DNA of 64,000 nucleotides from Maratus speciosus (GCA_963932465.1 OZ010786.1:597173038-597237037), one strand, 5' to 3'. Positions 11,542-23,250 are shown, counted from the first letter of the stretch. The notes: generated by a model from the sequence alone, not told the origin. Numbers and translations: made by a program.

Positions 11542-12440
11542 CGTTAAGCCTAAGATGCGTATAAACCGGTGCTTGGCGACATTTACTACTTGGCGAAAAA
11601 GGGGTTTTCACGTCAAGAAAAATCGCGAGATGGGGGCCCCGGGAATTTATGACATCTGTTCCATTATTTCCTTCGAATATTATATTTTTTTCACATGCCC
11701 AAAACTTATTCCATATACGGCGAAAACAACAACAACAACAAAAATGTTAACTTTGTCTACATGGATATGAATTAATATTTTTAAATTGGTTAAATTATAT
11801 GTTATCATAAGAATGTTACCTGATATATCATAAAATGCAAAGTTTATTTTTTTCCGTCATTTAGAATTTTGAATATTTCCAGCGTTTTATTTCTGTTTAA
11901 AATGATATATCTCTTCTTAATTAAAACCAGAATATCATTAATATGTTCCCATATAAAACTAATCCGATATCTTAATTTAAAACTCTCGAAAAATTTGGTG
12001 TTTACTTGTCAGTCCATTTAAGCTTAACAAGCGTTTAATCAATGCCGTTAGCTTAAGGGATTTAAAATGAAACATTATTAATAAACAACCGTTAATCGTT
12101 GTAATAAACACTGATATCATTTAAAGCATTTCATTTTATACTTCCAAACTATCTCTTTTGTCTTATCGAGACACTTAAAATGGTTTTTTATCAAATACAT
12201 TTTTTGAAGTACGTTTTATACAATTTCATATGTTTTATAAAACGTTTTAGAAAATTCGATAAAGAAAAAATGCAGCATTTTTAGATGATAAAACTTATAA
12301 AATATGTTGTACTATAGCAAACATTAATAAAGAAATTTAAATTTATTTTTGGAATGAATAAAAAAAAATTGAAACAGAGTAGTTCATAATTAAAATAATA
12401 AGGCTTTGTATAAATCACCATAAAATCAAAACAATACACA
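11542..12440. other. AT-rich DNA, nothing recognised
   Basis: It contains one short GC-richer patch (about 11600-11645) and otherwise AT-rich sequence without recognisable genes or termini. Confidence 0.45.
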
Positions 12441-12441
12441 G

Positions 12442-12493
12442 GACGAGTTTCGAGCTGAAACTTAGCTTTCGAAAATTATCAGCCCGTCATCAG
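12442..12493 (-). ncRNA. Hammerhead-ribozyme-like motif, probable Penelope-type remnant
   Basis: Read on the minus strand, this segment contains CTGATGA, then GGGCTGA pairing with TCAGCTC (one G-U wobble) around a long loop, then GAAAC, two bases and GTC. That is the order of a minimal hammerhead core: CUGAUGA, stem II, GAAA, a very short stem III, then the cleavage triplet. Such minimal hammerheads are known in Penelope-like elements and retrozymes. Just upstream on the same strand a short frame ends at a TAA. Stem I is weak as I draw it and position 10.1/11.1 is unpaired, so activity is uncertain. Confidence 0.45.
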
Positions 12494-12560
12494 GTATAGT
12501 AAACACGTGTCCGTAGAATGACAAATTCATAAATAAGCTGAAAGGGGAAGGAAGAGAGAT

Positions 12561-12911
12561 TACAAAGAATGCCACTGGTGGCGCTAGCTGTGAGGTAAAC
12601 ACCAGGAATACATACAGAAATGGAAAGTGTAGTCATAATGATAGAAAAAATTTACAAATAAGAAAAGAGAAAAGGAAATAAAAGAAATAAACAAAATTAA
12701 GATGTAAATTCAAAAGTAAATAAATAAATAAATAAATAATAAAAGAGAGAGAGATAGAAACAAAAGATTTTTTTTTCTTTTGTTTCTTTTTCGCTCTCTT
12801 TTATCATTATTTATTTAGTTAAGTCAGACATTTATTAAATTTGTATATATATAGGTATATATATATATGAAGAGCAATATAATTTAATACACTTAATAAA
12901 ATATGTGTATA
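12561..12911. repeat. 351-bp direct duplication, copy 1
   Basis: It starts TACAAAGAATGC and ends in a TA-rich tract. It contains AAATA and GA microsatellites and an imperfect hairpin around AACAAAAGA...CTTTTGTTT. Copy 2 follows immediately. The phrase GGTGGCGCTAGCTGTGAGG is common to both copies. Confidence 0.85.
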
Positions 12912-13505
12912 TACAAAGAATGCGACAGGTGGCGCTAGCTGTGAGGTAAACACCAATCACAAAGGAACACATACAGAAAAGGAAAGTGTAGTCACAATGA
13001 TAGAAAAAGTTTACAAATAAGAAAAGAGAAAAGGAAATAAAAGAAATAAACAAAATTAAGATAAAATAAAGATGTAAATTCAAAAGTAAATAAATAAATA
13101 AATAATAAAAGAGAGAGAGAGAGAGATAGAAACAAAAGAAAGTTTTTTTCTTTTGTTTCGCTTTCTCTCTCTTTTATCATTATTTATTTATTTAAGTCAG
13201 ACATTTAGTAATCTTAAGTTAGATATTAATTAAATTTGTATATACACATTGGCCATCAAAATTAAAGGATAATGAGAAAAATATGCTCACTAAGTTAATG
13301 TTGCAACCAATGCCCAATACTGCAAATATTTATGTTAATTAAATACTATTGAGCACAAAATTGCACTTCCACGCATACGTTAGCGTCGGAAATATGCAAA
13401 TTAGATGATTGACAATGTGGTACGCAATGGACGTATGTTGGAATTGTGTCTGTCGTGTTGTTTAAAGTGAATGTTGTGTCTGAATGTGATCAGTATTTAT
13501 TAGTT

Positions 13506-14031
13506 ATGACTCAAAGGCATCATTTAAGTTAAGGTCAAAAGTGGCGAATAATTGGTAGAATCGAGGATAGTCAAAAACAAATGGAGGTCTCCCAAGATTA
13601 GAATATCTCACAAAGTGTCATATCAAGAGCTTCGAGCCTTTTTTAAGCACTAGATCCGTTGATAGACAGCCTGGTCAAGGAAGGCCAAGAGCATCAACTG
13701 CATCCGAAGACCGTTTTTGTCATTGTGGCTCGAAGAAACCGCGAAGCGCGTACAAGAGATTTGGTATCAAACCTTCAGGCTGCAACAAAAACTCGAATTA
13801 GCCATTCTACTGCTGCACGAAGGCTTAATGAGGATCGAATGTATGCGTTTTGGGATCGAATGTATGCGAAAAGTTTGTTTCCCACTCACTCCAGCTTCCC
13901 AAGGGGCCCGTTTAAACTGTTGCCTCATCAAGTTCAATGGAGGCAAGAAGACGGCACAAGTATTGTTTACTGGCGAGTCAAGATATAGTCTAAACACTGA
14001 TTCTAGACGTGTTTTGGATCTGGAGAGATGA
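13506..14031 (+). pseudogene. Tc1 transposase remnant, left arm
   Basis: The frame starts near the codons for MTQRHHLS, the start of Tc1-like transposases. It continues through degenerate helix-turn-helix segments (QKQMEV, RPRAS.ASEDR) to a decayed DDE-domain phrase, FTGESRYSLNTDSRR. Family members have FTDES with a catalytic Asp, which is Gly here. In-frame stops and frameshifts occur throughout. The frame stops at the arm junction, leaving roughly half of the usual length of about 340 residues. Confidence 0.8.
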
Positions 14032-14046
14032 AGGAAGACACAACTT

Positions 14047-14520
14047 TCTCTTCCCTTGTCCGTGAAATATCCCGTTCGAGCCCAGTCTTCTTGATTCCAT
14101 TGAAGATGGAGACAGCAACAGTTTAAACGGGCCTCTTGGGAAGCTGGAGTGAGTGGGACACAAACTTTTGGTTTTCTCGCATACAGTCCATCCTCGGTAA
14201 GGATTCGTGAAGCGGTAGAACGGCTAATTCGAGTTCTTGTGGCATCTTGAAGGTCTGAACTAAATCTCTTGTAGGCGCTTCGCGGTTTCTTCGAGCCACA
14301 ATGACAAAAAACGGTCTTCGGAAGCAGTTGTTGCTCTTGGTCTCCTTTGACCAGGCTGTCTATCAACGGATCCACAGCTTAAAAAGCGGATCGAAGCTCT
14401 TGATATGACACTGTGACGGATATTCAAATCTTGGGCGACCTCCATTTGTTTTTGACCTTCCTCGATTCTACCAATTATTCGCCACTTTTTACCTTAACTT
14501 AAATGATGCCTTTGAGTCAT
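14047..14520 (-). pseudogene. Tc1 transposase remnant, right arm
   Basis: This is the mirror copy of the left-arm pseudogene, starting at an ATG (14518-14520) for MTQRHHLS. It preserves MEVAQDLNIRHSVISRA (first helix-turn-helix), the GRPR-like box as GQRRPRATTASEDRF, and TRISRSTASRILTEDGLYAR. It ends around YFTDKG at the arm junction. It contains stops and frame changes and is non-functional. Confidence 0.8.
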
Positions 14521-14853
14521 AACTAATGAATACTGATCACACTCAGACATTACATTCACTTAAAACAAAACTACAGACCAGAATTCCTACATACGTCCAT
14601 TGCGCACCACATTGTCAATCCTCTAATTTGTACATTTCCGACACTAACGTATGTGCGGAAGTATAATTTCGAGTTCAATAGTATTTAATTAACTTAAATA
14701 ATTGCAGCATTGGGAATTAGTTTCAACATGAACTTAGTGAACATATTGTTTCTCATTATCCTTTAATTTTGATGACCAGTGTATATAGGTATATATATAT
14801 ATGACGAGCGATATAATTTAATACATTTCATAAACAATATATATACGTGGCTT

Positions 14854-15300
14854 TTTTGAACGCTTTATGATATTTTTTTACTGCTGCATGTACCAAACTA
14901 AATGAAAAGTTTGTTTCTCAAAGTTTATTGCGTCTACCTGTAAAAATTGTGCTACATGGCAGCATTACAGGGATACCCAAGGTGGTCTAGAATGTAATAA
15001 AATAATGTAATAATAATGTAATAAGAATGTAATATTGCTCTAGAATGTAATAAAATATATGTGAAAAGTTTCAGAGGTGCTAAAGCAATGTAAATATGAA
15101 TTAAAATAAAATATTTATTTTATTGTTTTAGTTAAAATAAAGACAAATACAAAAACCACACTACTAACTGTTAACTAATATTCTGAAAACATTATCTTAA
15201 CAATTTGTATGTGGGAAACTTATTAATACATTTATGTAAATTCGTAGTAGAAATTAGTGTTCCAACCAGATGGTTTTTATTCCTTTTTTTCCCTGTAACG
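14854..15300. other. AT-rich DNA, nothing recognised
   Basis: It contains short AATGTAATAA-type repeats at about 14990-15055 and no coding signal. Confidence 0.45.
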
Positions 15301-15490
15301 TAGTATTGCCAGCTCGCTACTTTTTTAAAATTCAGATTTCTTGACTTCCACCGCTTTTATGAAGAAAAAATATTCGTCTTATATAATGACAGATTAATAA
15401 AAATTAAAAAATGGTACATTGTGCTATATTTAAAAAGTGGTGGAAATCAAGAATCTGAAATTTTAAAAAAGTAGTCAACTGGCAATACTG
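15301..15490. mobile_element. hAT-type MITE, family H1, copy 1
   Basis: It runs from TAGTATTGCCAGCTCGCTAC to GTAGTCAACTGGCAATACTG. The flanking 8-mers CTGTAACG and CTTTAACA agree at six of eight positions, a decayed hAT-type TSD. It is homologous to the copies at 19498, 36535 and 59538 and is non-coding. Confidence 0.7.
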
Positions 15491-15946
15491 CTTTAACATT
15501 AAACGCTATTTACGCTGAATGGGATGATGATCGATTAAGGTAATAATAATTCATTCCATCTACTGGAAAGACGTCTTATTCTTTCACTGAGTGTACAGAT
15601 TACTTTAAAAAAAGATGATATTGCTTGATAACCAACACTTTTTAAAAGTAGAATAATGCGCCTTGTTTTCGCATTATTTAATCTGTCATTAAGTAAGGAA
15701 ACAAATTGAAAAGAGCAGCATTTTACAAAATCAACACGAATATATTATCCACAAAACCAGCAAGGAACATGGTACTTTCCGAAGTGTTTTCCTCCAACGT
15801 AATGCGTAAAAATGTTACAAAGTAGAGTGGGCAGGATGCTACCGTTCCCCAAGCACTTAATTTGAGAATAAAAATTCGTTCAAAAGGAAAGTAGTTTGCC
15901 CAACACATGCATTTACTTCATATGTTCCTTAATTTTAATGGGTAAA

Positions 15947-16122
15947 CAGGTTTCGTACGGTTTCTGGAATTTCCAGACCTGGAAATTCTTCGATACCAGT
16001 ATTTTCTTACAGAAAATCTCTCCTTAAATAAGGAAAAATTTCGGGCATTTGAACTCGCTTTTTTTTTTATAACAAAGTACTGATATTTCACCTGGAAAAT
16101 AACGGGACCTGTACGAACCCTG
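15947..16122. mobile_element. 5-bp-TSD MITE (CAGGGTTCGTACG family), copy 1
   Basis: The termini CAGGTTTCGTACGG and CCTGTACGAACCCTG are flanked by a perfect 5-bp duplication, GTAAA (15942-15946, 16123-16127). The interior has the core ACCAGTATTTTCTTACAGA and CTTAAATAAGG. It is non-coding. The superfamily is uncertain. Confidence 0.75.
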
Positions 16123-16127
16123 GTAAA

Positions 16128-18216
16128 TTATAGAATTCTCAAAATTTTTTCCCAAATAATCCAAAACCTCTTGTTCAGGATCAGAAGACAAAAGAAATTT
16201 TACGCCTAAAGAAAGTATAGCAAAATTAGAAGGAGAGATGTGTTTTTTCTTATTCAAAAATTCACACGAGTTCTTCACAATATAATCATTATTATAACTT
16301 ACAGAGAAGAGATACAGATTGCGAAAAAAAAGTGGACAGGTTTAAACCTTTATGGACAAAGTTACGAATCAACAAAATGCTCGACCTTAATAATTTTCTT
16401 CCTTGATGACTAGGGACATATTAGAAAATTTATGTTATAATAATACGATAGATACATGGGTGGTATAATATAAGAAAAATTCTATTGTTCCTACCAGTAT
16501 TTTGAAAATGGTATCTTCATTGTACCTATGTATAGCATACGTTAAATGATATGATGATGAAGATTGCTGAATAAGTGTTCTGGTAGGAATAATAAAAATT
16601 TCCCCATATAGTGGAACCCCTGGATATACATAAAGGTCATTTTCAAAATCTATCCATGTTTTGGAATAACAAAATCAAATTTTTAGAAATAATCAGAAAG
16701 ATTTAATTTTTTTAAATAATTTCCTTACCTCATAAACGTCAATATACAAGCATCAGCAGAGACCAAATTACTAATTTAACATTTTCAAACTAATTTTTAA
16801 ATTTTAATTAACTTGGTTAATGACATAAGTGAGCACGATAATGGCATCTACGGTAACGACAAATTAAGCAAAATAATTTTCTTTTCCACCAGGCATAAAT
16901 GGCAGCCATTATATCTTCTGGCCCATACAGTGATTTTCTATTATATAATAAAATCAGATTAATAAATAAAAGTTTATTTAATTATTATGTAGAAGTGGGT
17001 ACGGTAATAACGTACAAAAAATACTCACCAAAACATAAAAAGTCTTTGCTTATTTTATTGGAATTATGAAACTATTTACTCTATTCACCTAAACCTGATA
17101 ACAAGTTGAGTTTTAAGGAGTATTTTTGCTTTCATAAAAAGGCATGTGTTGCCCTCTACAAAATTCCACATGCGCTTTTTGTCAGAAGTATGGCAATGAC
17201 ACGCTTTCTTGGGATACGGTTTAAAATAAATATTAAAAATTACAGATAAGGTTAATTAATGAAAATAAATATTTTCTTAATTAGTGGCATCTAAATAAAT
17301 AAAAATGTATTAAAAAAATATAACCATCTGTTTTAAATAGAACTTAGTAAAATCTTTACCTAATAAATTGCTTGTTGGGACAACCTACGGTAATGACATT
17401 TTGGCTACAAAAGAATACATTTCTTTTTTTATAAATAATAATGTATCTGTTAATTATCAATAAAAAAACATGATAATTAAAATGCAATAATTAAAATTAC
17501 GATATTTAACTATTTTTCTGTGTAAATGTGAAAGGACAGTAAAACACGACACTTTTTGAAAATCACCCATAAGGTGTTTCGTTAAAAATGATTTGATAAA
17601 TCGGTTGTTACAGCTTTTTTTATAAAATATTAATAATAATATATTATATTATTAATTTATATTATTATAATTTTAATTAACAAAAATGCTGTCAATGAAA
17701 TATCACAATTCTTTATAAAAACAATGCAAGTAAATGCGATCCTATCTATAACAGGAAAGGATTTTGTAATTACAAATTTTTCATACAACAGTTTTCAATA
17801 ATACAATAGCTGCATTTACGTAAATGGTTGAAAAAATGACCACTTTATAAATGAATTAGCTCGACTGTTTCGCTGTGCATTCTCAATGTGATCCAGCAAA
17901 CTATTTTGTAATAAAAGTGAAAACTGCTTTTATTATTAGAAGTAATACATAAATTTTATATTATTTTTTCTTTAATGATATTTAAAAGTAGCGTCCCTGC
18001 ATAAAGAGTTAAAACAGGCATTGCTTCTATTAGAAAGGGTAGGACGGAAAGCAGTAGATTTATAAATTTTAGGGAAACAAACAAAACCAGCAGTGTAAAC
18101 AACAGCAAGAATAAGCGTTTATTTAGTGTGCTTGTTAAGGATATAAGACTGCTTAATAAACCGTTTACTAGTACTTTTCCATCATTTGTCGTAGTATTTT
18201 TATTTTATAAAAGTTT
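16128..18216. other. AT-rich DNA, nothing recognised
   Basis: About 2 kb without a recognisable gene or terminus. A TAATAATATATTAT palindromic stretch lies at about 17626-17680. Confidence 0.45.
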
Positions 18217-18930
18217 CAAAGTGAAAGTTTAATTATAATCTGTGTGTACTTTTAGAAAAATCCCTTTTTTTACTACAATGAGATTTTCTTATTTATTATA
18301 TCGAGTTTCGGTAATAAAATACTGATTCTACATGTGTTTTGCCTCGACTTGATTTTAATGAAAATGGTCCTCAACAATGTTTGCCCGCGTAAAACGTGTT
18401 AAATTGTTTCTGAAAAATTGCTGAATTTTAAATTGCTGATGGAGAATACAAAGTGAAAGTTTAATTATAATATCCCTGTATTTTTAGAAAAATCCCTTTT
18501 TTTTACTAAAATGACATTTTATTATTTATTATATTGAGTTTCGGTAATAAACTACTCATTCTATATGTGTTTTGCCTCGACTTGATTTTAATGAAAATGG
18601 TCATCAACGATGTATGTCCGCGTAAAACGTTTTAAATTGTTTCTGAAAAATTGTTTAATTTTAAATTGCTGATGGAGAATACAGAGTGAAAATTTAATTG
18701 TAAAATCCCTGTATTTTTAGGAAAATTCATTTTTGATTACAATAAATTTTTATTATAAATAATATTGAGTTTTGATGTAAATTATTGATTCTGCAGGGTG
18801 TTTCAGCACACAATTCTATAGGTTGTTTCAGCGGTTACAAAGTTTCAGTAGAGATGGAATACACCTAGACGATAGGAAATCACATAGAAAGGCATGGTTG
18901 GAAACGCTTTCATGGCAAGGTAGTGACGAC

Positions 18931-19118
18931 TAGTGCTACCAGGTGCCCCGCGTAAATTAGGGCTTCAAATTCTACCACCACTACTTTTTTTACAGTTTAT
19001 TTCGCTATCTCTAATCCCGGAAAATTCTCCCATTAGATAAGGCAAAGAAAATTACTTTAAAATGCTGGTGTCCGCAGCAGATGGATCCTCGATTTACGCG
19101 GGAAACCTGGCAACACTA
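18931..19118. mobile_element. hAT-type MITE, family H2, copy 1
   Basis: The termini TAGTGCTACCAGGT and ACCTGGCAACACTA are flanked by a perfect 8-bp TSD, GTGACGAC (18923-18930, 19119-19126). It is related to the element inside 38392-38683. It is non-coding and sits in the left arm of the foldback. Confidence 0.8.
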
Positions 19119-19497
19119 GTGACGACCGAAAACAAAAGAAAGGAGGGACACGACCAGGGTGAAAAAACCTGTTTATTATTAGTAATACCTCCAAAAATAC
19201 TGGGACAATGTTGGACAGTGCTTAGGAACTTGGTGCACGCATCTTGGCAGCTGCTGGGGAAGTCCGCGACACACCCGGTATTTTCGCGAAAATTAGATCT
19301 TCCATACGTCGGAGATGTAATACCTGCATCACGGCCTTGAATCGAAATTTCGATCACTTTCTTTGATGAGGATCGTTGTCTTACTTTTTGCTTTTATTTC
19401 TTATTTTTTGCTGTATCAAGAATGTTTTGTATGCATCAAGAATGCATATTTTCTTATCCTGTTTATGTCCTTCACTTCTTGTATTTTGTGTCGTCAC

Positions 19498-19685
19498 CTG
19501 TGTTGCCAGTGAGCTACTTCTTTCAAAATACAGATAGCTTGATTGGAACCACTTTTTTGAAATCGTAAAAATCGCCTCATTTAATGACATATTAATTAAG
19601 ACGAAACAAGGGGAATTTTATCGTTTAAAAAAGTGGTTCCAGTCAAGAAATCTGGATTTAAAAAAGTAGCCCACTGGCAACAAGG
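19498..19685. mobile_element. hAT-type MITE, family H1, copy 2
   Basis: The termini CTGTGTTGCCAGTG and CACTGGCAACAAGG are flanked by a perfect 8-bp TSD, GTCGTCAC (19490-19497, 19686-19693). That TSD is the reverse complement of the TSD of the MITE in the opposite arm. The interior carries GGAACCACTTTTTTGAAA and TTTAAAAAAGTGGTTCC. Confidence 0.8.
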
Positions 19686-19935
19686 GTCGTCACTACCACG
19701 CCAGAAAAGCGTTTCCGACCATGCATTGCTATGTGATTTCCTATCATCTAGAAGTACTCTATGTCTCCTGAAACTTTATAAGCGCTGTATTGAAACACCC
19801 TGTATATTTGTTTTACCTCAACTTATTTTTAATGAAAATGGGCTCCAACGATGTATCCCCACGTAAAAATTTTTAAACTGTTTCTGAAGATTTGTTGAAT
19901 TTTAAGTTGTTGTGTGAAAATTTAAAGTTTGTTTT

Positions 19936-20732
19936 AAAATCAACACAGTGTAAGTGAAAATATATTTATAAAGTTCCATATTTATATTAATTTACAAGAA
20001 CAGTTTTGAGTTATTTGCTAATGTACTTCAATAAACACCAATCGCAGGGCCTTCCACTGGGTGCGTTTTTTGAACACCACTATTTTTCGAAGAAAAATCT
20101 TCTGTATAATTTTTTTATAAACTTACATGTGGGAGCGTTTTTCTTGCAATCGTTACAGAAGCCTACCTTTGTTTCTGAAGAATTACTGTTTTCAAGAAAC
20201 GGACCAGTGGCCCAATGAGCAGCCTTGCATCATTAGTAGTAACTGTGGTGTTTTTAGACAGACAATAACGCGCCCTCGCTATTGGAAAGGGACGAAATAA
20301 AATTTTGTTAGCATAAAACTTTAACAGCAAACGAACAATTATTAAGTTGTCAGCTAAATTTATACAACATTTGAGCTTTTTTAAGTTCTTTTGAGTCAAT
20401 TATTCTCCAAAAAATATGTTTATTCACAAATTAACAATAACTTTTTATTACTTGTATTTTTTACAAGTATTATTAATAACGCAAAACTGTTCCAAAAGGA
20501 AAATATTGGTTGCCATATAATTCCCCATATTTTTAATAACTTGTCAGATGTATTTTATAAATGCGTTCGGACATATCTTCAGAAAACGAAAGAAACAACA
20601 AGAAGAGCAACAACTAAAACAACATTGTTCACTCCGAATCAACCGTGCTATATAGAGCGAATGATTTCCGATTTGTACGAAAATATGACTACCGGTATAA
20701 CTTCGTTCTGAACATCTCTATCTCTTATATAT
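19936..20732. other. Unassigned DNA
   Basis: Open frames of up to 106 codons occur, but none resembles a known protein and the composition matches the surroundings. I see no supported feature. Confidence 0.4.
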
Positions 20733-21866
20733 GTTACCGGCCAAACCCGATTTTAGGCCAAACTAGTTTACCCTAACGCGCATAGGATAAACTAGTTTTT
20801 CCTTGGCCAAACTAGTTTATCCTAGCGTCCACAGGATAAACTAGTTTTTCCTAGGCCAAACTAGTTTGACCTAACGCTCATAGTATAAAGTAGTTTAGCC
20901 TGCTATTCATTAGTCCGAACTAGTTTATCCTAGGCCGATCTAGTTTATCCAAGGCCAATTCAATATGGCGTAATTTTATTGATCCCAACTACAGCTCCGT
21001 CGCGAACCTTGTGCAAATTAGTACTGCCATTATCCCTGTATAATATATTTTGATCGATGAGGAATGAGATACTGTCCCCTATGTTCCCCATTTCACCGCC
21101 GCCGGTTTTTATAAAATATGTTCCATATGATAAATTGTGTGCTGGAGGACCGAAGAATGGGAGGAGAGGATATCATAAAATTTAAGAGAGAAAGAATTTA
21201 GAGGATTGATTAATAATGTACAGTATAATCTCGAAAATCCGGCACCATCGCGACCGGGATTGTTGAAAATTCCAGCTTTCTGAAAGAATATCAAGTGTAC
21301 TTTTGATATTCCTAATGGTGCATTTAGAATAGTACAAATACATTTATACGGATGGGGATACAGAATTGCAAAACCTATTTGAAGAATCTGTGTATGACGA
21401 AATCCTGTTTTAAACGGAATTTTTTTGATCGGTGCAAATTGGATATATTAATCCGTTTGAAAAAATCGTAATACATTTGGTAGAGACGACGAACCTGCTA
21501 ATAAAGGAAGTTAATTATAACGGAGGTTTTTTTTTCTCTCCTCTCTGATTTCATCTTCGAAGATTTTACTATATAAAAATTTTCGGATTTTCAAGTCTCC
21601 AAGTCGCGTAAAAAAATTAATGGTATTATTAATTATTCAGATATTTACATACAAATAGAGATTCATTAAAAAATCAATATAGTTTACAATATAATCATTA
21701 ATATCGTCAATCCACATTTTATGGCTTAGAAATGTAAAGTTTTAAAAATTCTATAGAATAAAATCTTCTATGTCAGAATTGCATAGGAAAGAAGAAAAAT
21801 CCGTTATAGCCAGGTTCTCTTATTAGAAGGTTCATCATCTGTTGTAAATGCATTATATTATTTTTA

Positions 21867-22382
21867 CAAGTGCCGTAAACATCCTCTAATCCGGCATCCT
21901 AAGGTCTGGCATGCTGGATAATCCGGCACGACTTTCGAAAACATAACTGAATCGAGAAGAAATAAAGGAGTGAGTTGAAGAAGATTTTGATGAATCGACA
22001 GTTGAGATTTTGACTGATGAGGCTATCATTCACAGTGTTATCAAGCTGACAGCCCCCAAAGACGTTGGCTCAAATGAATATGATGTCCACGAGTCAAACA
22101 AAATCAGTTGAAATCAAGCAGCTGTTGCCTGAATACATTTATCAGGTTTTCTGTGCTCAGCTGTTCGTTCAACCATGCGGAAAGTATTAAACTTCGCATC
22201 ATAAAAAATAACATCCTAATAAAATGAAGAGAAAAGACTACTACAAAACGAACTGATATTCGAGATTTGTTTAAGATGGCTTCTACGAGTAGGCCTACAT
22301 TGCACGTTTTCATTTTGTACTCATGTACGTATGTTGTACAAAACTTACATTATTGAGTATTTTTACTAGTCTATTCAATCTG

Positions 22383-22414
<32 letters not shown>

Positions 22415-22545
22415 ATGTTTTATTGACATTTTCTGTTTAATTCTAACTTCTACCGTTCTTCCCGACATTCATCCTGTAATCCGGAAAATTTCGTAATCCG
22501 GCATGCGGTAAGTCCCGAACGTGTTGGATTAGAGAATGTTTATTG
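21867..22545. mobile_element. pogo/Tigger-like element remnant
   Basis: Inverted ends (CAAGTGCCGTAAACATCCTC on the left; the right end reads as CAATAAACATTCTCTAATCC inverted) are followed by TCCGG motifs and flanked by TA. A second, single pogo-like end (CAGTATAATCTCGAAAATCC) lies at 21221, and its partner was not found. The element is nested inside the 20733-23622 foldback and contains an A28 run at about 22386-22413. Confidence 0.6.
21976..22050 (+). pseudogene. pogo-type transposase C-terminal remnant
   Basis: A short frame reads EEDFDESTVEILTDEAIIHS. This resembles the acidic C-terminal TDE-IIxxV segment of pogo/Tigger transposases. The frame is lost soon afterwards. The call rests mainly on its position between pogo-like termini. 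Confidence 0.4.
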
Positions 22546-22718
22546 TATTAATATCCTTATTTTACATAGATCAACATATTTTTTGTTTGTTAAACACGGG
22601 ATTCCGCCTTAGGCAGATTATTTTTCTCAGGTTATACTGTTCTCTAATTTTATTACCTAAAAATGCATCTACTGATGTTAAAAAAAATAAATAATGATAA
22701 TAAATATATAAATTTTTA

Positions 22719-23250
22719 TTGTGGAATAATAGCCATTTAAAATACCGTGCATTAAAAAAAAAAAAAAGTTGGGTCAGGCCAAATGTTACTGATATTTTTA
22801 CTGAACAGACCAGAGATATTGCCGGTCCAAATGGTTTTCATATGAGCTGGGTTGGAAAGTGGACTGAAAATTTCTGCCTGTGCAGACCTCAAGAAGAATG
22901 CAGTCCAGTCCCGACTTAAGACGAATAAAAATTGAGTCCCGGTTCACCACGGCTCGAACCTCTCGAAAAAGTAATTCCCAAACAAAGCCCGGACCGAGTG
23001 TCGGGAAAGAAAATTGGGGGCACCTGTAAAGACCTTACATCGAATAACCAAAATACTAGCCCACAAAATTTTGTAAATTTCGACGCTAAACTTCTATTAT
23101 ATACTTTTAAAAAAACGAATTTTTAATGAACTTGACTCACTTCCATAGATGTGTTTGAGTTTAGCGGATTCGTTTGAAAAAAATTGAATTTCAGAGTGAA
23201 CTTGACTCATTTTTAGAAATTGAATTTGCGTTTGAATTGGCCTAAGATAA
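22719..23250. other. Unassigned DNA inside the foldback
   Basis: Two small frames (66 and 64 codons) occur here. I recognise neither, and no element ends were identified. Confidence 0.35.

Larger units (their letters stand above)
13245..14781. mobile_element. Tc1-type foldback: two inverted 5' halves
   Basis: The ends read CACATTGGCCATCAAAATTA and, inverted, TAATTTTGATGACCAGTG, each flanked by TA, the Tc1/mariner target duplication. The arms (about 13245-14035 and 14050-14781) are inverted diverged copies of the same Tc1 5' half: terminus, UTR and the first half of transposase. The 3' half of the gene is missing on both sides, so the element cannot encode a full enzyme. Confidence 0.85.
12912..14853. 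repeat. 351-bp direct duplication, copy 2, split by Tc1 foldback
   Basis: The copy runs 12912-13244 and resumes at 14782-14853. The Tc1 foldback at 13245-14781 interrupts it at a TA. This shows that the duplication preceded the transposon insertion. Confidence 0.85.
18794..19802. mobile_element. Foldback element with CAGGGTGTTTC ends
   Basis: The ends CAGGGTGTTTCAGC / TGAAACACCCTG bound inverted arms. For example, GGAAATCACATAG.AAGGCATGGT on the left matches ACCATGCATTGCTATGTGATTTCC on the right. Each arm contains a hAT-type MITE inserted at the mirror position (18931-19118, 19498-19685). No protein is encoded. It interrupts the third 232-bp tandem copy. Confidence 0.75.
18217..19935. repeat. 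Three 232-bp tandem copies, third split by foldback
   Basis: Direct copies begin at 18217, 18449 and 18682 (each near AGTGAAA.TTTAATT). Each contains TTTTGCCTCGACTTGATTTT or a variant. The third is interrupted at 18794 and continues from 19803 to about 19935. It is non-coding. Confidence 0.8.

Noticed and set aside
20391..20711. 106-codon plus-strand frame
   Set aside because: It has no recognisable domain, AT-rich composition like its surroundings, and no supporting context.
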